Shown here one piece after another: positions 36,988-46,880 of a DNA stretch of 64,000 bases. The first letter of the stretch is position 1. Every line of letters begins with the position of its first letter. This DNA comes from Nonomuraea sp. NBC_00507 (GTDB lineage: Bacteria; Actinomycetota; Actinomycetes; Streptosporangiales; Streptosporangiaceae). The translations under genes and the position numbers were made by a program. The stretch is from positions 7,750,001 to 7,814,000 of the forward strand of contig NZ_CP107853.1 of the NCBI RefSeq assembly GCF_036013525.1, given 5' to 3'. The notes beneath the pieces are model-generated. The model did not search any database and was not told the DNA's origin. It saw only the letters and a program-made list of their open reading frames with translations.

Positions 36988-37442
36988 GGGGCGGCGCTTT
37001 GCTCGTCGCGGGCCTTCACCGCCGCACGCGCCGCCTCGATCAGCTTGTTGGCCTCGGCGACGCCCCAGTCATATTCCTCCTGGGTGATGGGGTCGGGCCT
37101 GTCGTGCCCGCGGCGGACCTTGAACAGGATGTAGACCAGGACGGACCGCACCAGCTCCGCGTCATGGCCACGACCCTTGACCCAGATCGCCACGAACGTG
37201 GCCAGCAGCTCGATGGCGCGCCGGTACTGCTCCCCATCGTCGGCGGCGTGCGGGCCTTCGGCATCGGCGTAGGCCTCGCGCGGGTCGTCACGCCAGGGGT
37301 TGGTGACCACGGTGCGGGCGACGATGCGCGCGTCGACCGGCATCGTCAGGCGCGGGTCGGCGCGGCCCTGCCAGGTCCTGGTCTGGCCGAGCAGGCGCAT
37401 GACGGCGTTGTAGTCGCCGGGGACGTCGGACTCGGTGACCAT
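36984..37442 (-). CDS. Hypothetical plasmid/ICE-type protein
   Basis: 152 residues, soluble. It opens MVTESDVPGDYNAVMRLLGQ; the helix AIELLATFVAIWVKGRGHDA then LVRSVLVYILFKVRRGHD is regular and acidic/basic balanced, and ITQEEYDWGVAEANKLIEAA follows. Followed with ATGA overlap by the gene at 36987 and preceded by the vWA and SSB genes on the same strand. Function unknown. Confidence 0.6.
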   Translation of the reverse strand: MVTESDVPGDYNAVMRLLGQTRTWQGRADPRLTMPVDARIVARTVVTNPWRDDPREAYADAEGPHAADDGEQYRRAIELLATFVAIWVKGRGHDAELVRSVLVYILFKVRRGHDRPDPITQEEYDWGVAEANKLIEAARAAVKARDEQSAAP

Positions 37443-37556
37443 CTCTTCGAGGCGGCCGCGGGGAAACCCGCTGTGCCGTATCGCGTACTCCAGGACGATG
37501 CTTTCCGCAGGGGCCAGGGCGGGTCGTCTCCTTTGCTGGACGGAAAAAGGAAACGA

Positions 37557-37578
37557 CTCCGGCGCGAGAACGCCGGAG
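37557..37578 (-). terminator. Rho-independent terminator after the vWA gene
   Basis: CTCCGGCG/CGCCGGAG 8-bp stem with a 6-nt loop; in the minus direction it is followed by a T-rich run (GTCGTTTCCTTTTTCC). It lies 36 bp past the vWA stop. Confidence 0.75.
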
Positions 37579-37613
37579 GCGGAAGGGAGCGGAGGAGTGG
37601 GCTGAGTCGGGGA

Positions 37614-38261
37614 TCAGTGCCGGGTCTTCGTCCGCTCCTCGTCGGTGAAGCCGTAGGTTCCCGTCTCGGTGCCGCGGGCGATCATCTGGCCCGCCGAGGT
37701 CAGGGCGGCCTCGCTGAGGTCGTGGTCGTACTGGATGGCGGTGTCGGAGTCGATGCCGAGGTGTTCGGCCAGCGCGTGAATGGCGTTGTTGGCGCCCAGC
37801 AGGACGAACTTCCAGAGGCGCTTCTTGCCCTGCAGTTCGCTTATCAGTTCGCGGACCGTGCGCTGGTTGAACGTCCGGGAGGCGTTCTCCAGGCCGTCGG
37901 TCAGCATGACGGTGATGATCTCGTCAGGCCGGTACGGCTTGGGCAGGCCGCGCACGAAGTGGCGGGCCTGGGTGATGGTCTGGCCCATCGCGTCCAGCAG
38001 CGCCGTCTGCCCGCGAGGGTGAAGCGTGATCGCGGGCACCTAGCTCAGGTCGCGGTTGGTGAACAGCGGCTCGACCTCGTGGTCGAACTGGGTCAGCGAC
38101 ACCGTGGTACGGCCGGGCACGTTGCGCTGTTCGACCAGGAAGGCTCGCGCTCCCTGCTCGGTCTGCGTCTTGATCGAATGCATGGAGTAGGAGCGGTCGA
38201 GGAGGAGCTGGATGAGGCGCCAGCGCTCAGTGGGGGCGATCGAGGTCATGGTGTTCTCCAT
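37614..38261 (-). pseudogene. von Willebrand A (vWA) domain protein with in-frame amber codon
   Basis: ATG 38261 gives MENTMTSIAPTERWRLIQLL then LDRSYSM; Asp22-x-Ser24-x-Ser26 is the MIDAS metal motif. At 38040-38042 the frame has TAG right after LFTNRDLS, then the same frame continues VPAITLHPRGQTALLDAMGQ (MIDAS Thr) and EIITVMLTDGLENASRTFN (MIDAS Asp) to the stop at 37614. So one substitution splits a ~215-residue vWA protein; the second half has a GTG at 38039 that could restart. Related proteins normally carry Glu or Gln there. Confidence 0.8.
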
Positions 38262-38366
38262 GCGGTAGCGAGGGAATCAGCGGATCCCGCGCGGCGCGCG
38301 GGCGTATGGCCGCAGTCCGGGCAGGACTGGGCGGATCACGAATGGCGCCCCAAGGAGGACGGTCGG

Positions 38367-38398
38367 GGCGGCCGCTCCTGGACCGGGGAGCGGCCGCC
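38367..38398 (-). terminator. Strong hairpin after ssb
   Basis: GGCGGCCGCTCC pairs with GGAGCGGCCGCC (12 bp) around an 8-nt loop, 11 bp downstream of the ssb stop and ~105 bp upstream of the vWA start. No clear T-run, so it may be an RNA-processing hairpin. Confidence 0.6.
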
Positions 38399-38408
38399 AG
38401 CTGGTGGG

Positions 38409-38921
38409 CTAGAACTCCGGGGCGGGGTCGTAAGCCCCGGCCCCGGCTCCGGCCATGGCGGGCGCCGGCTCGCCGGCGGCCGGCCCGGCGTCCTGGCCTT
38501 CGGCGGGCATGCCGTCCCAGGGGTTCTGCGGGGGAGTGTTGACGGTGCGGCTGCCGCGAACCTTGACCACCTTGGCTGTGGCGTGGCGCATGGACGGGCC
38601 GATCTCGTCGACCTCCACCTCGTAGACGGTGCGCTTTTCGCCTTCCTTGGTCTCGTAGGTGCGCTGCTTGAGCCGGCCCTGCAGGATGACCCGCATGCCC
38701 CGCTGCAGGCTCTCGGCGGCGTTCTCGCCCATCTGCCGCCACACGTTGCAGGTCAGGAAGAGGCTGTCGCCGTCCTTCCACTCGTTGGTCTCGCGGTCCA
38801 TGAACCGCGGGGTGGACGCGAGGCGGAAGCGGGCCACCGCCTGGCCGGTCGGGGTGAAGCGCAGCTCGGGGTCGTCGACGAGGTTGCCGATGAGGGTGAT
38901 GACGGTGTCGCCGGCTGCCAT
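38409..38921 (-). CDS. ssb: Single-stranded DNA-binding protein
   Basis: 170 residues from ATG 38921. OB-fold: [20 protein letters not shown] then [36 protein letters not shown] and [20 protein letters not shown] are textbook bacterial SSB; the acidic tail here ends YDPAPEF instead of the DDDIPF SSB-Ct, so interaction with RecO/exonuclease partners may be altered. Probably the accessory (plasmid/ICE-borne) copy, given its neighbours. It starts 93 bp before the frameshifted small gene at 39014. Confidence 0.92.
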   Translation of the reverse strand: MAAGDTVITLIGNLVDDPELRFTPTGQAVARFRLASTPRFMDRETNEWKDGDSLFLTCNVWRQMGENAAESLQRGMRVILQGRLKQRTYETKEGEKRTVYEVEVDEIGPSMRHATAKVVKVRGSRTVNTPPQNPWDGMPAEGQDAGPAAGEPAPAMAGAGAGAYDPAPEF

Positions 38922-39013
38922 GGTGTCCTCCAAGGACGTCAGGTGGGATGAGCGGTTGCCGAAGCGGGACGGGAACGGAGCGGGCGGGGGCCGCGGCCCC
39001 CGCCGGGCAGGAC

Positions 39014-39201
39014 CTAGAAGGGGATCTCGCGGTCGGCGACCGTCGCCAGCCGGTACGCCTCGACCTGCTCGCACACGCACCCCAGGCAGATGCGGCCGCC
39101 GTCGGTGGTCGGCCAGCTGTGCTCGAGGGTGAACCGTTGGCGCACCTGCTGCAGGCGGTGATGTCCGTGCGGTAGAGGGGGAGGCCGAGCTTGAGGGTCA
39201 T
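39014..39201 (-). pseudogene. Small Cys-rich protein, frameshifted
   Basis: ATG 39201 gives [16 protein letters not shown]; one base is missing near 39152, and the next frame continues [20 protein letters not shown] then [25 protein letters not shown] to 39014. About 62 residues with a CLGCVC zinc-like cluster. Directly upstream of ssb. Confidence 0.5.
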
Positions 39202-39361
39202 GGTGTGGGCCGGCACCGACGCCTTTCACCGGCACCTGGCCGAGCAGTTCGCGCGCCACCACGACGATCCGCTGCAGGCCTATTTGCACGCCGCGCTCGT
39301 GATGGTCGCCGAGCACCGTGACCACGAGATCATCGGCACGCTGATCGCTTACCTGCAGTAA
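39200..39361 (+). CDS. 53-residue hypothetical ORF (remnant)
   Basis: MVWAGTDAFHRHLAEQFARH HDDPLQ-style start, then AYLHAALVMVAEHRDHEIIG TLIAYLQ and TAA at 39359. Its ATG overlaps the minus-strand start at 39201. Followed after 4 bp by the GNAT fragment. Helical and regular; likely part of a larger lost gene. Confidence 0.35.
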   Translation: MVWAGTDAFHRHLAEQFARHHDDPLQAYLHAALVMVAEHRDHEIIGTLIAYLQ

Positions 39362-39365
39362 CGTC

Positions 39366-39731
39366 GTGGAGGATCATCTACAGCGCACCGCGGCGCGTAC
39401 CGATCCCCGGGAAGCGCAGAAAATGATCACGATCGGCGCGATCGGCCTCGCAAAAATCAAGGCGATGGCCGTGGCCGAGACCGCACGTCGCTGCGGGATC
39501 GGCGCGGCACTGCTCAAGCGCTGCAAACAGGTCTACTTCCACTGCGGCTACCTGCTGCTGTACAAGGCGATGCCGCCCACCCCCGGGCTGGACGCCTTCT
39601 ACCGGCGGCAAGGCTTCCAGGTGCTGGAGGCCGGGGCGCCGTTGGACATGTGGATGGTCTTCGGTGTCCATTCGCGCATCCAACCGGGCGTTGACGAACG
39701 CTACTTCGTCCGCTTCCAGCCGCCACGCTGA
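39366..39731 (+). CDS. GNAT acetyltransferase fragment (N-truncated)
   Basis: 121 residues from GTG 39366; the ordered part AMAVAETARRCGIGAALLKR is the acetyl-CoA binding motif A (R-x-x-G-I-G), then GLDAFYRRQGFQVLEAGAPL is the usual Y-x-x-x-GF region. The N-terminal half of the fold is missing, as the first 20 residues do not fit. Probably inactive. Confidence 0.55.
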   Translation: MEDHLQRTAARTDPREAQKMITIGAIGLAKIKAMAVAETARRCGIGAALLKRCKQVYFHCGYLLLYKAMPPTPGLDAFYRRQGFQVLEAGAPLDMWMVFGVHSRIQPGVDERYFVRFQPPR

Positions 39732-39901
39732 GATACCGCAGCCGACGTCGTCAGGTGACCGGGCGAAGAAGTCACGCCCGGCACGGAATGTGGCCTGGTC
39801 GGCAGGTGGAAGCTGCTCGGAAGTAAGACCGTTCGCTACTTGGCGTGGTTAACAGTGGCACGCACAGTAAGTATGACATTTGGTCAAAGGAGTTGTTGCC
39901 G

Positions 39902-41143
39902 ATGCACATCCCCCTCCAACTGCCGGCTCCGAACGAGCGGACATCCCAAACGATCCGCCGCTATCGCGACGAGATCGGCCCCGTCCTGCGGGTCGAACTG
40001 CCAGGCAAGGTGCCCGTCTGGTTGGTGACCTCATATGACATGATCAACGAGGTCCTCGCGAACGACGGCATCCTCTACAGCAAGGACCCCAGGAACTTCA
40101 CGGCCTTGCACGATGGCAGCATCCCCCCCGACTGGCCGCTGCGCCAGATCATCGAAGGCAAACATCTCCTGACCAAGGACGGTGCGGACCACCATCGGCT
40201 GAGAGGTCTCATCAACCACGCCTTCACGCCCGGCCGCGTGCAGGGGCTGACCTCACGCATCCAGAAGATGACGGACGCGTTGCTCGACCGGATGGCCGCC
40301 GAAGGCGGCGTGGTCGACCTCGTGTCCTCCTTCAACGCGCCGCTGCCCCTCACAGTGATCTGCGAACTGTTCGGCGTTCCGGAGGACGAGCGACCCCAGA
40401 TCCGCGAGTGGGGCAACGTGCTGGTGTCGCACACCGCCGCTCCGGAGGAGTCCCTCGCCGCGAACAACGGGGTGCTCGGCTACCTGGCCGCCTTCATCGA
40501 GCGCAAGCGCCACGAACCCGGCGACGACCTCACCACCGGGCTCATCCGCGCACAAGAGGACGACGGCGACCGCCTATCCGAGGACGAGATGCTGTGGATC
40601 ATGTGGCATATGCTGATCGCCGGTCACGAGACCACCGTGCACCTGATCGGCAACGCCGTCATCGCCCTGTGCTCGGACCCGAAGCAGCTCGCGCTGGCGC
40701 GTACGGAGATCGCCTGGGAGCAGGTGGTCGAGGAGACGCTGCGCAGCCGCACCTCGGTGGTGGGCATCATGTTGCGCTACCCCCGGCATGACGTGCAGCT
40801 CGCCGGGGTGACGATCCCGGCCGGGGAGGCCATCATGGTCGGCCTCGCCGGAGCGGGCACGGATCCGGCCAGGTTCGGCCGGGAAGCCGAGCGGTTCGAC
40901 GTCACACGGGAGCCGGAGATGCATCTGGCGCTCGGCCGCGGTCCGCACTTCTGCCTCGGTGCGCCGCTGGCCAGGCTGGAAACACGCATCGCGCTGGCCT
41001 CATTGTTCGGCAGGTTCCCCGAGTTGCGCCTAGCGGTCGGGACGGACGAGATCGTCTACAACTCGTCGATCATCACCGAGGGACCGGTCAGGCTGCCAGT
41101 GGTTCTCGGTCAGCCCTTCGCCGACCCTGCGGCGTCGAGGTAG
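39902..41143 (+). CDS. Cytochrome P450
   Basis: 413 residues from ATG 39902, behind AAAGGAG with 9-nt spacing; an ATG-like start at 39845 would lack this site. I-helix AGHETT at ~240-245, ExxR in EETLRSRT, and haem loop LGRGPHFCLGAPLARLE with Cys at ~351. Closest in style to the CYP105/107 group of actinomycete biosynthetic P450s. No ferredoxin or biosynthetic gene is adjacent; the Tn3-family transposon begins 41 bp after its stop. Substrate unknown. Confidence 0.93.
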   Translation: MHIPLQLPAPNERTSQTIRRYRDEIGPVLRVELPGKVPVWLVTSYDMINEVLANDGILYSKDPRNFTALHDGSIPPDWPLRQIIEGKHLLTKDGADHHRLRGLINHAFTPGRVQGLTSRIQKMTDALLDRMAAEGGVVDLVSSFNAPLPLTVICELFGVPEDERPQIREWGNVLVSHTAAPEESLAANNGVLGYLAAFIERKRHEPGDDLTTGLIRAQEDDGDRLSEDEMLWIMWHMLIAGHETTVHLIGNAVIALCSDPKQLALARTEIAWEQVVEETLRSRTSVVGIMLRYPRHDVQLAGVTIPAGEAIMVGLAGAGTDPARFGREAERFDVTREPEMHLALGRGPHFCLGAPLARLETRIALASLFGRFPELRLAVGTDEIVYNSSIITEGPVRLPVVLGQPFADPAASR

Positions 41144-41183
41144 ACAGTCAGGGGCCGCCGCAGATGCTGCAACCATTCCTGTC

Positions 41184-41426
41184 GGCCCGGAACTCCTAAA
41201 GCTACGGCGAGCCGCAAAGTAGCGGTGAGCTATCTTTCGGGTTCGTCGCGTAGTGGTTGCAAGTAGGTCAATCCCGGTGAAATGGGCGACCTTTTCCTTG
41301 ATCGTGAGCCATGTCCTGGTGGTGGTCTCGGTCTGGGAGTGGTGGGGATGCGCGCGGAGTGGGAACCGGATGAGCTGATCGGTTCGTGGACGCTGGTCGA
41401 GGGTGATTGGAAGCTGATCCGTAACA
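41184..41426. repeat. Left 243-bp terminal inverted repeat
   Basis: Contains the outer ~40 bp terminus, the tnpA promoter region and the first 26 codons of tnpA. Mirrored at 48227-48469. Confidence 0.93.
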
Positions 41427-44284
41427 AGTCGGGCGCGACGCGGTTGGGGTTCGCGTTGTTGCTGAAGTTCTATGAGCTTGAGGGCCGGTTCCCGGACGGT
41501 CCGCAGGCGGTTCCGCTGGTCGCGGTCGACTATGTGGCGTCGCTGGTGAAGGTCGACGCCGGGGAGTTCGCGAAGTACCGGTGGACGGGGCGGACGATCG
41601 AGTATCACCGCAAGCAGATCAGGGAGGCGTTCGGGACGCGGCCGGCGACGGAGGAGGATGAGGACCGGTGGGCACGGTGGCTGGCGGAGGAGATGTGCCC
41701 GACGGAGACGAGTCGCCAGCGGCTTGCTGAGGCGCTGCGCCGCAGATGCCGGAGCGAGGATGTGGAGCCGCCGACGCCCGGCCAGGTGGAGCGGGTGGTG
41801 GGGTCGGGCCTTTCCAAGTTCGAGGTGGCGTTTTCGGAGGGCGTGGTGGGCACACTGGGGTCGGTGGTGTGCGGCAGGTTGCAGGATCTGCTGGACCGTC
41901 CGCATGTGCTGGCGGAGTTGAAGTCCGACCCGGGTCCGCTGGGGTTGGACACGTTGCTGGCGGAGATCGGGAAGCTGGCGACGGCTCGGTCGCTGGGGCT
42001 GCCGGACGGGGTCTTCTCCGGGGTGTCGGATCGGATCGTGGCGGCGTGGCGGACGCGGGCGATGCGGATGTACCCGTCGGACTTCGAGGACAGCTCCGAG
42101 CCGGTGCGGTACACGCTGCTGGCGGCATTGTGCTGGACGCGGCAGGCCGAGCTGGTCGACGGGCTGGTCGGGCTGCTGATCGACCTGATTCACCGGATCA
42201 ACGCGCGGGCCGAGCGGCGGGTGGAGCGGGAGCTGGTCGGCGAGTTGACGAAGGTACGGGGCAAGCGCGGCATCTACGTCAACATGATCAAAGCCGCGAT
42301 CGAGCGCCCCGACGACACGGTGCGGGAGGCGGTGTATCCGGCGGTGCCGGGTGGGGTGGGAACGCTGAAGTCGCTGGCGCGGGAGCTGATGGCCACCGAG
42401 CGGGCTGTCTCCGAGCGGATCCGCTACCAGCTGCGCGGCTCCTACTCCCACCACTACCGGCGGATGCTCGGGCCGATCCTGGCGGCGTTGGAGTTCAAGT
42501 GCAACAACACCGCCTACCGACCGGTGATGGACGCGATCGACTTGCTGTCTCGGTACGCGGGGGTCGCGACGACCGAGCGATACTACGCCGAGACCGAGCG
42601 GGTGCCGATCGAGGGCGTGGTGCAGTGGGCGTGGCGGGACGCGGTGGTGGACGCCGAGTCCGGGCGGGTCGAGCGAATCCCGTACGAGCTGTGCGTGCTG
42701 ATCGCGTTGCGGGAGGCGCTGCGGCGCCGTGAGGTGTACGTGCAGGGCGCTGGCCGGTGGCGCGATCCGGACAAGGACCTGCCCGGCGACTTCGAGACCA
42801 ACCGCGACGTCCACTACGCCGCCCTGTCCAAGCCCCTGGATGCCACCGAGTTCATAGCCGACCTCAAAAGCCGCCTGACCGCGGGCCTGGACCGGCTGAA
42901 CACCGGCCTCGTCGAGGGCACCACAGGAGGCGTGAAGATCACCACCCGGAAGGGCAAGCCGTGGGTGTCGGTCCCGAAGCTCGACAAGCTGCCCGAGCCG
43001 AAGAACCTCACCGCTCTGAAGGCCGAGGTGCAGCGCCGCTGGGGCACCATCGACCTGCTGGACATCCTGAAGAACACCGCGTTCATCACCGACTTCCCCG
43101 ACCTGTTCACCTCGGTCGCGACCCGCGAGGTCCTGTCCAAGGAGACCTTGAGCAAGCGGCTTCTGCTCGTGTTGTTCGCGCTCGGCACCAACATGGGGAT
43201 CCGACAGATGTCAGCGACCGGTGAGCACGGCCACACCGAGGCCGAGCTACGGCACGTCCGCCAGACCTTCATCACTCGGGAGAACCTGCGTGCCGCGATC
43301 GTGTCCGTGGTGAATGCGACCCTGGAGGCCCGGGATCCGAAGTGGTGGGGGAAGGCGACGTCGACGGCATCGGACTCAAAGCGGTTCGCCTCCTGGGACT
43401 CCAACCTGATGACCGAGTTCCACGCCCGGTACGGCGGCTACGGCGTCATGATCTACTGGCATGTCGACAAGGGTCGGCTGTGCGTCTACTCACAGCTGAA
43501 GTCGTGTTCCTCCTCGGAGGTTGCGGCGATGATCGAGGGGCTGCTGCGGCACGGCACCGACGCCGACATAGAGGCGAACTACACCGACACCCATGGAGCT
43601 TCGCTGGTGGGTTTTGCCTTCACCGAGGTCCTGGGGTTCAAGCTGCTGCCCAGGCTGAAGAACATCGGCGCGATCCAGCTGTACGCGCCGACCGCGAACC
43701 AGGCCGCGTGGCCGAAGCTGGCGAAGGTCCTGAAGCAGCGGCCGATCGACTGGGATCTGATCGCCCGCAACTACGATCAGATCATCAAGTACGCGACCGC
43801 GCTGCGCCTTCGCACTAACGAGGCCGAGCAGGTGCTGCGCCGGTTTATGAAGTCCAAGAGTGGGGGCCCCAAGCAGCCGGTCTACCTCGCCCTGGAAGAA
43901 CTCGGCCGGGTCGTGCGCACCATCTTCGCCTGCGACTACCTCGCCGACGAGGAACTCCGCCGTGAGATCAACAATGGGCTGCAGGTCGTGGAGAACTGGA
44001 ACGGCGCCAACGACAAGATCTTCTACGGTCGCGAGGGCACCCTCACCGGCTCCGATCGCGAGCACGCCGAGGTGTCCATGCTCGCACTGCACCTACTCCA
44101 GTCCTCGCTGGTGTTCATCAACACCCAGCTCCTCCAGGCCGTGCTACGAGATCCGAAGTGGGCGCGGAAGCTCACCGACGAGGACCACCGGGCGCTCTCA
44201 CCCCTATTCTGGGTCCACATCAACCCCTACGGCCGGTTCCGCCTCGACATGAACACCCGCCTCGATCTCAGTCTGGCCGCCTGA
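41348..44284 (+). CDS. tnpA: Tn3-family transposase
   Basis: 978 residues from ATG 41348 ([20 protein letters not shown]), preceded by GGTGGGG. DUF4158 N-terminal domain with [20 protein letters not shown], then a long helical middle and the DDE core: [12 protein letters not shown] (~residue 675), [13 protein letters not shown] (~746) and [17 protein letters not shown] (~905). Uninterrupted and therefore probably active. The gene's first 26 codons recur, inverted, at the other end of the element. A start at 41282 is also in frame but adds unrelated residues. Confidence 0.93.
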   Translation: MRAEWEPDELIGSWTLVEGDWKLIRNKSGATRLGFALLLKFYELEGRFPDGPQAVPLVAVDYVASLVKVDAGEFAKYRWTGRTIEYHRKQIREAFGTRPATEEDEDRWARWLAEEMCPTETSRQRLAEALRRRCRSEDVEPPTPGQVERVVGSGLSKFEVAFSEGVVGTLGSVVCGRLQDLLDRPHVLAELKSDPGPLGLDTLLAEIGKLATARSLGLPDGVFSGVSDRIVAAWRTRAMRMYPSDFEDSSEPVRYTLLAALCWTRQAELVDGLVGLLIDLIHRINARAERRVERELVGELTKVRGKRGIYVNMIKAAIERPDDTVREAVYPAVPGGVGTLKSLARELMATERAVSERIRYQLRGSYSHHYRRMLGPILAALEFKCNNTAYRPVMDAIDLLSRYAGVATTERYYAETERVPIEGVVQWAWRDAVVDAESGRVERIPYELCVLIALREALRRREVYVQGAGRWRDPDKDLPGDFETNRDVHYAALSKPLDATEFIADLKSRLTAGLDRLNTGLVEGTTGGVKITTRKGKPWVSVPKLDKLPEPKNLTALKAEVQRRWGTIDLLDILKNTAFITDFPDLFTSVATREVLSKETLSKRLLLVLFALGTNMGIRQMSATGEHGHTEAELRHVRQTFITRENLRAAIVSVVNATLEARDPKWWGKATSTASDSKRFASWDSNLMTEFHARYGGYGVMIYWHVDKGRLCVYSQLKSCSSSEVAAMIEGLLRHGTDADIEANYTDTHGASLVGFAFTEVLGFKLLPRLKNIGAIQLYAPTANQAAWPKLAKVLKQRPIDWDLIARNYDQIIKYATALRLRTNEAEQVLRRFMKSKSGGPKQPVYLALEELGRVVRTIFACDYLADEELRREINNGLQVVENWNGANDKIFYGREGTLTGSDREHAEVSMLALHLLQSSLVFINTQLLQAVLRDPKWARKLTDEDHRALSPLFWVHINPYGRFRLDMNTRLDLSLAA

Positions 44285-44600
44285 GGACGAGTTCATGTCG
44301 ATCCCCGGTCGGTCCGGGGCGCGCGGATCGGATGTCCCAGGTCGGCTCGTGGAGCTGATCGTTGTACACGATGATGTCAGCGTGATCGGTCGGGCGGGCT
44401 GTCGCGAAGTTGAGCTGTTGGGATGGGATGTAGCGGTGGCGCCAGGATCGTTCGATCTCGGCGGCATCGGCGGATCCGGCCATCGCCATGCTGCGGGTCA
44501 GGGCGCGATCTATGGTCTGCTCGAAGTCGACGGACACGAAGATCCGCAGATCGATCGAGCTGGGCCCGATAGTCCTATGACGTCGGCGCGGCCCCGCCAA
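44268..44600 (-). pseudogene. Uridine-kinase-like C-terminal fragment
   Basis: The frame reads IDLRIFVSVDFEQTIDRALT, then SWRHRYIPSQQLNFATARPT and DHADIIVYNDQLHEPTWDIR. The RYIPxQ-x5-A-x-RPTDHADIIV-x-ND pattern is the end of actinobacterial uridine kinases. The P-loop half is missing. Lies just after tnpA, on the opposite strand. Confidence 0.75.
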
Positions 44601-44662
44601 CCCCGGAGACTCTGATGTGCTGATGTCCTACCCGGCGGGCAGGATGGGCGCGGGAGGTACAG

Positions 44663-45061
44663 ATGAGCGACATCGCGGACGTTCCACCCGCCGTTGTGGG
44701 CCGGCTCCGGGTGATCTGCGGGGAGCTGCCCGAGGCGTACGAGGAGCCGGCGTGGATCGGCCTGCGGTGGCGGATTCGCCGGCGGACGTTCCTGCACGTC
44801 TACACCACCGACGGGAGGCGGTCGGCGTACATCGATATGGACGATCCGGCCATCCTGATGACCTTCCGGGCGCCGCCCGGGGAGTTGGCCGCGCTGGCGC
44901 ATGCCGGCCCTCCGTTCTTCCGGGCCGACTGGGGTGTGAATGTCGTGGGAATGGTGCTGGACGACGAGACGGACTGGGTCGAGGTTGCCGAGCTGGTGAC
45001 GGACAGCTATCGCGTGCAGGCGCCCCGCCGCCTCGCGTTCCGGCTGAAGGCAGGTGGATGA
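44663..45061 (+). CDS. MmcQ/YjbR family protein
   Basis: 132 residues from ATG 44663 behind GGGAGG. YjbR fold: VVGRLRVICGELPEAYEEPA, WIGLRWRIRRRTFLHVYTTD and YIDMDDPAILMTFRAPPGEL are characteristic of PF04237, ending with FRADWGVNVVGMVLDDETDW. These are small DNA-binding-like domains of unclear role. Intact passenger gene inside the Tn3 transposon. Confidence 0.85.
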   Translation: MSDIADVPPAVVGRLRVICGELPEAYEEPAWIGLRWRIRRRTFLHVYTTDGRRSAYIDMDDPAILMTFRAPPGELAALAHAGPPFFRADWGVNVVGMVLDDETDWVEVAELVTDSYRVQAPRRLAFRLKAGG

Positions 45062-45190
45062 ACCGCCGGCTACCTCCCCACGTTGCCGCTTATCCAGGTT
45101 CGGTGCTGAGAAACATTCCTATTCACGGTGGGATAGGTCGGGTTGCCGCACTGGCCAGAGATATTTCAGGAGACGATTCCGATGACGACA

Positions 45191-45490
45191 TCACCCAGTG
45201 CCGCATGCTCCGGCCGTCTGGCCGGATTTGCGGGTGCAGTTCATTCCGGGCGTGATCGGCTTCACGAACTGGTAGATGCCTTCGCAGGTCCACCGCGGCG
45301 TGACATCGAGGAAGACCTCGCGTCGTTCGTTGGGGAAGCCCGCATTGCTGGTCTTTCCGTAGCCGGTCGTGACTACCTCGCCGGTCGGCACCGCGCCCTG
45401 GCTGGGCAGTGCGGGTGCGATGAGGGGCTCCGACAGCAAGATGGGCTGGTCAAGCGCAGGATCGCGAGATCGCCGTCCATTGCCGGGACG
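45191..45490 (-). pseudogene. Trypsin-like serine protease fragment
   Basis: Minus frame LSEPLIAPALPSQGAVPTGE then VVTTGYGKTSNAGFPNERRE and PGMNCTRKSGQTAGACGTG; just upstream DGDLAILRL (the catalytic-Asp block) is in another frame. It stops before the GDSGGP serine motif, and the His region is missing. Dead fragment within the transposon. Confidence 0.65.
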
Positions 45491-45495
45491 CGCCT

Positions 45496-46260
45496 TCACT
45501 CGGTTCGGGCACCGGCCTCGAGCACGGTGAGGTCGCGGACCGCATACCGGTGATGCTCGGCCTCTTCCTTGCACACCACCGTGAGGCAGCGGCGCACGAC
45601 GTACTCCTTGTCCGGGTAGGGGTCGGCCGGCTTGCGACCACATACCCGGTCGAGCTCGGCCTCGGTGAGCTCGTCGACGACCCGGCGCATCGTGGCCATG
45701 CGGGCGAGCCGCGGCGCGAGTACCTCGTCGAGCGTCGGGGTGGCATCGAGGGTGAGCCCGAGCTTCGCCGATGCTTCGGCCGGCATCCCGCCGCCAGGAA
45801 GGCCCAACGGGTGGTACGGCGCGTCCTCCTCGAGCACGGCGTTGCCGATCCAGGCATCGCTGGCCATCAGCAGATGCCGCTGCGTCTCGACGAACGACCA
45901 CTCGCCGTCGACCTGCTCGTGCAGCTTCGCCTCGGGTAGGCGCCTGGCGCGGTCGAGCGTCTCCTCCCATTGCTTCTCGATGGCATCCCAAGCGGCCCGG
46001 TATTCGGCGGCGGACGTGGCCTCACGGGCCAGCACCCGGTTGGGATGCAGCCGGTCGAGCTCGGCCTCGACGTAGGCGGTCACGTCGACGTCGTTGACAA
46101 CGACACGCTCGAAGCCGCCACCGAGGGAGACGTTGCCCCCATAGCAGTCCACGATCTTCAGGCCGGTGACGTCGCAATCGCGAATCTCGAGGCCGGAGAG
46201 GTCGCACTGGTGGATGCGGGCACCACAGAACTGGTCACTTTGGGTGTACTCAGCAGGCAT
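45496..46260 (-). CDS. DinB-family protein with pentapeptide-like N-terminus
   Basis: 254 residues from ATG 46260. Residues 10-45 look like pentapeptide repeats (ARIHQCDLSGLEIRDCDVTG); from ~95 the DinB four-helix bundle: EWSFVETQRHLLMASDAWIG with the first metal His and CKEEAEHHRYAVRDLTVLEA with the last two. DinB/YfiT proteins are putative metal-dependent transferases using bacillithiol or mycothiol. Intact passenger of the transposon; its start lies next to the adenylation-domain fragment. Confidence 0.85.
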   Translation of the reverse strand: MPAEYTQSDQFCGARIHQCDLSGLEIRDCDVTGLKIVDCYGGNVSLGGGFERVVVNDVDVTAYVEAELDRLHPNRVLAREATSAAEYRAAWDAIEKQWEETLDRARRLPEAKLHEQVDGEWSFVETQRHLLMASDAWIGNAVLEEDAPYHPLGLPGGGMPAEASAKLGLTLDATPTLDEVLAPRLARMATMRRVVDELTEAELDRVCGRKPADPYPDKEYVVRRCLTVVCKEEAEHHRYAVRDLTVLEAGARTE

Positions 46261-46349
46261 TGGGACAGTTTCCCGTATCCGTCCCGCCCGCGCCAGTGAA
46301 TGGCGCAGCGTGAGGGTTGCGTGTTGCGTCCGGGTGGGGGAGTGCGGGA

Positions 46350-46815
46350 TCGAGCATCTTGGCGAGCGCTCGACGATCGATCTTGCCCGCGCGGTTGAGA
46401 GGCATCTCGTCCAGCCAGACGTAGACGCGTGGAATCATCGGCGCGGGTAGCCAACTACCCAGTTGGCTCGTGAGCAGCTCGTCGGGTCGCCGTTCGCCGA
46501 CCAGATAGGCGACGATGGCCGCGCCGCCCGGGGTGTCCTCGCGCAACAGTTGCCGCCGCGTCGGCCACGCCTCGGCATGCGCGCAGGTTGTGCTCCACCT
46601 CGCCGATCTCGACCCGGTACCCACTGATCTTGATCTGGTCGTCGATTCGGCCGACGTACACGTAGTTCCCGTCCGGCTGAAGCCGAACGTTGTCCCCGGT
46701 GGCGTACATGCGCTCGCCGGGCCTGTCGGCGAACGGGTCCGGGAGGAACGAGGCCGCCGTGCGGCCGGGATGGCCGAGATAGCCTCTGGCAAGACCGGCG
46801 CGCCCTGATCGAAGG
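46350..46815 (-). pseudogene. AMP-binding (NRPS adenylation) domain, 3' fragment
   Basis: Two frames together read [40 protein letters not shown] and [20 protein letters not shown] (A7 TGD and A8 motifs), then, after a frameshift near 46580, [20 protein letters not shown] and LNRAGKIDRRALAKMLDPAL (A10 lysine). N-terminal core domain missing. It is a leftover of a peptide synthetase or acyl-CoA ligase. Confidence 0.8.
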
Positions 46816-46880
46816 GGCCGCGTCCGCATAAATTTTTCGGACGGAGTTTTCTGGACGGCATCGTGGCTGGTCGCTATCGT

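Noticed and set aside
36999..38951. 650-codon plus-strand open frame opposite the vWA/SSB block
   Set aside because: Composition reflects the reverse complement of real genes (V/G/A-rich, no motif).
39902..41143. P450 as part of a biosynthetic gene cluster
   Set aside because: Neighbours are a GNAT fragment and a transposon; no PKS, NRPS core or tailoring partner beyond dead fragments.
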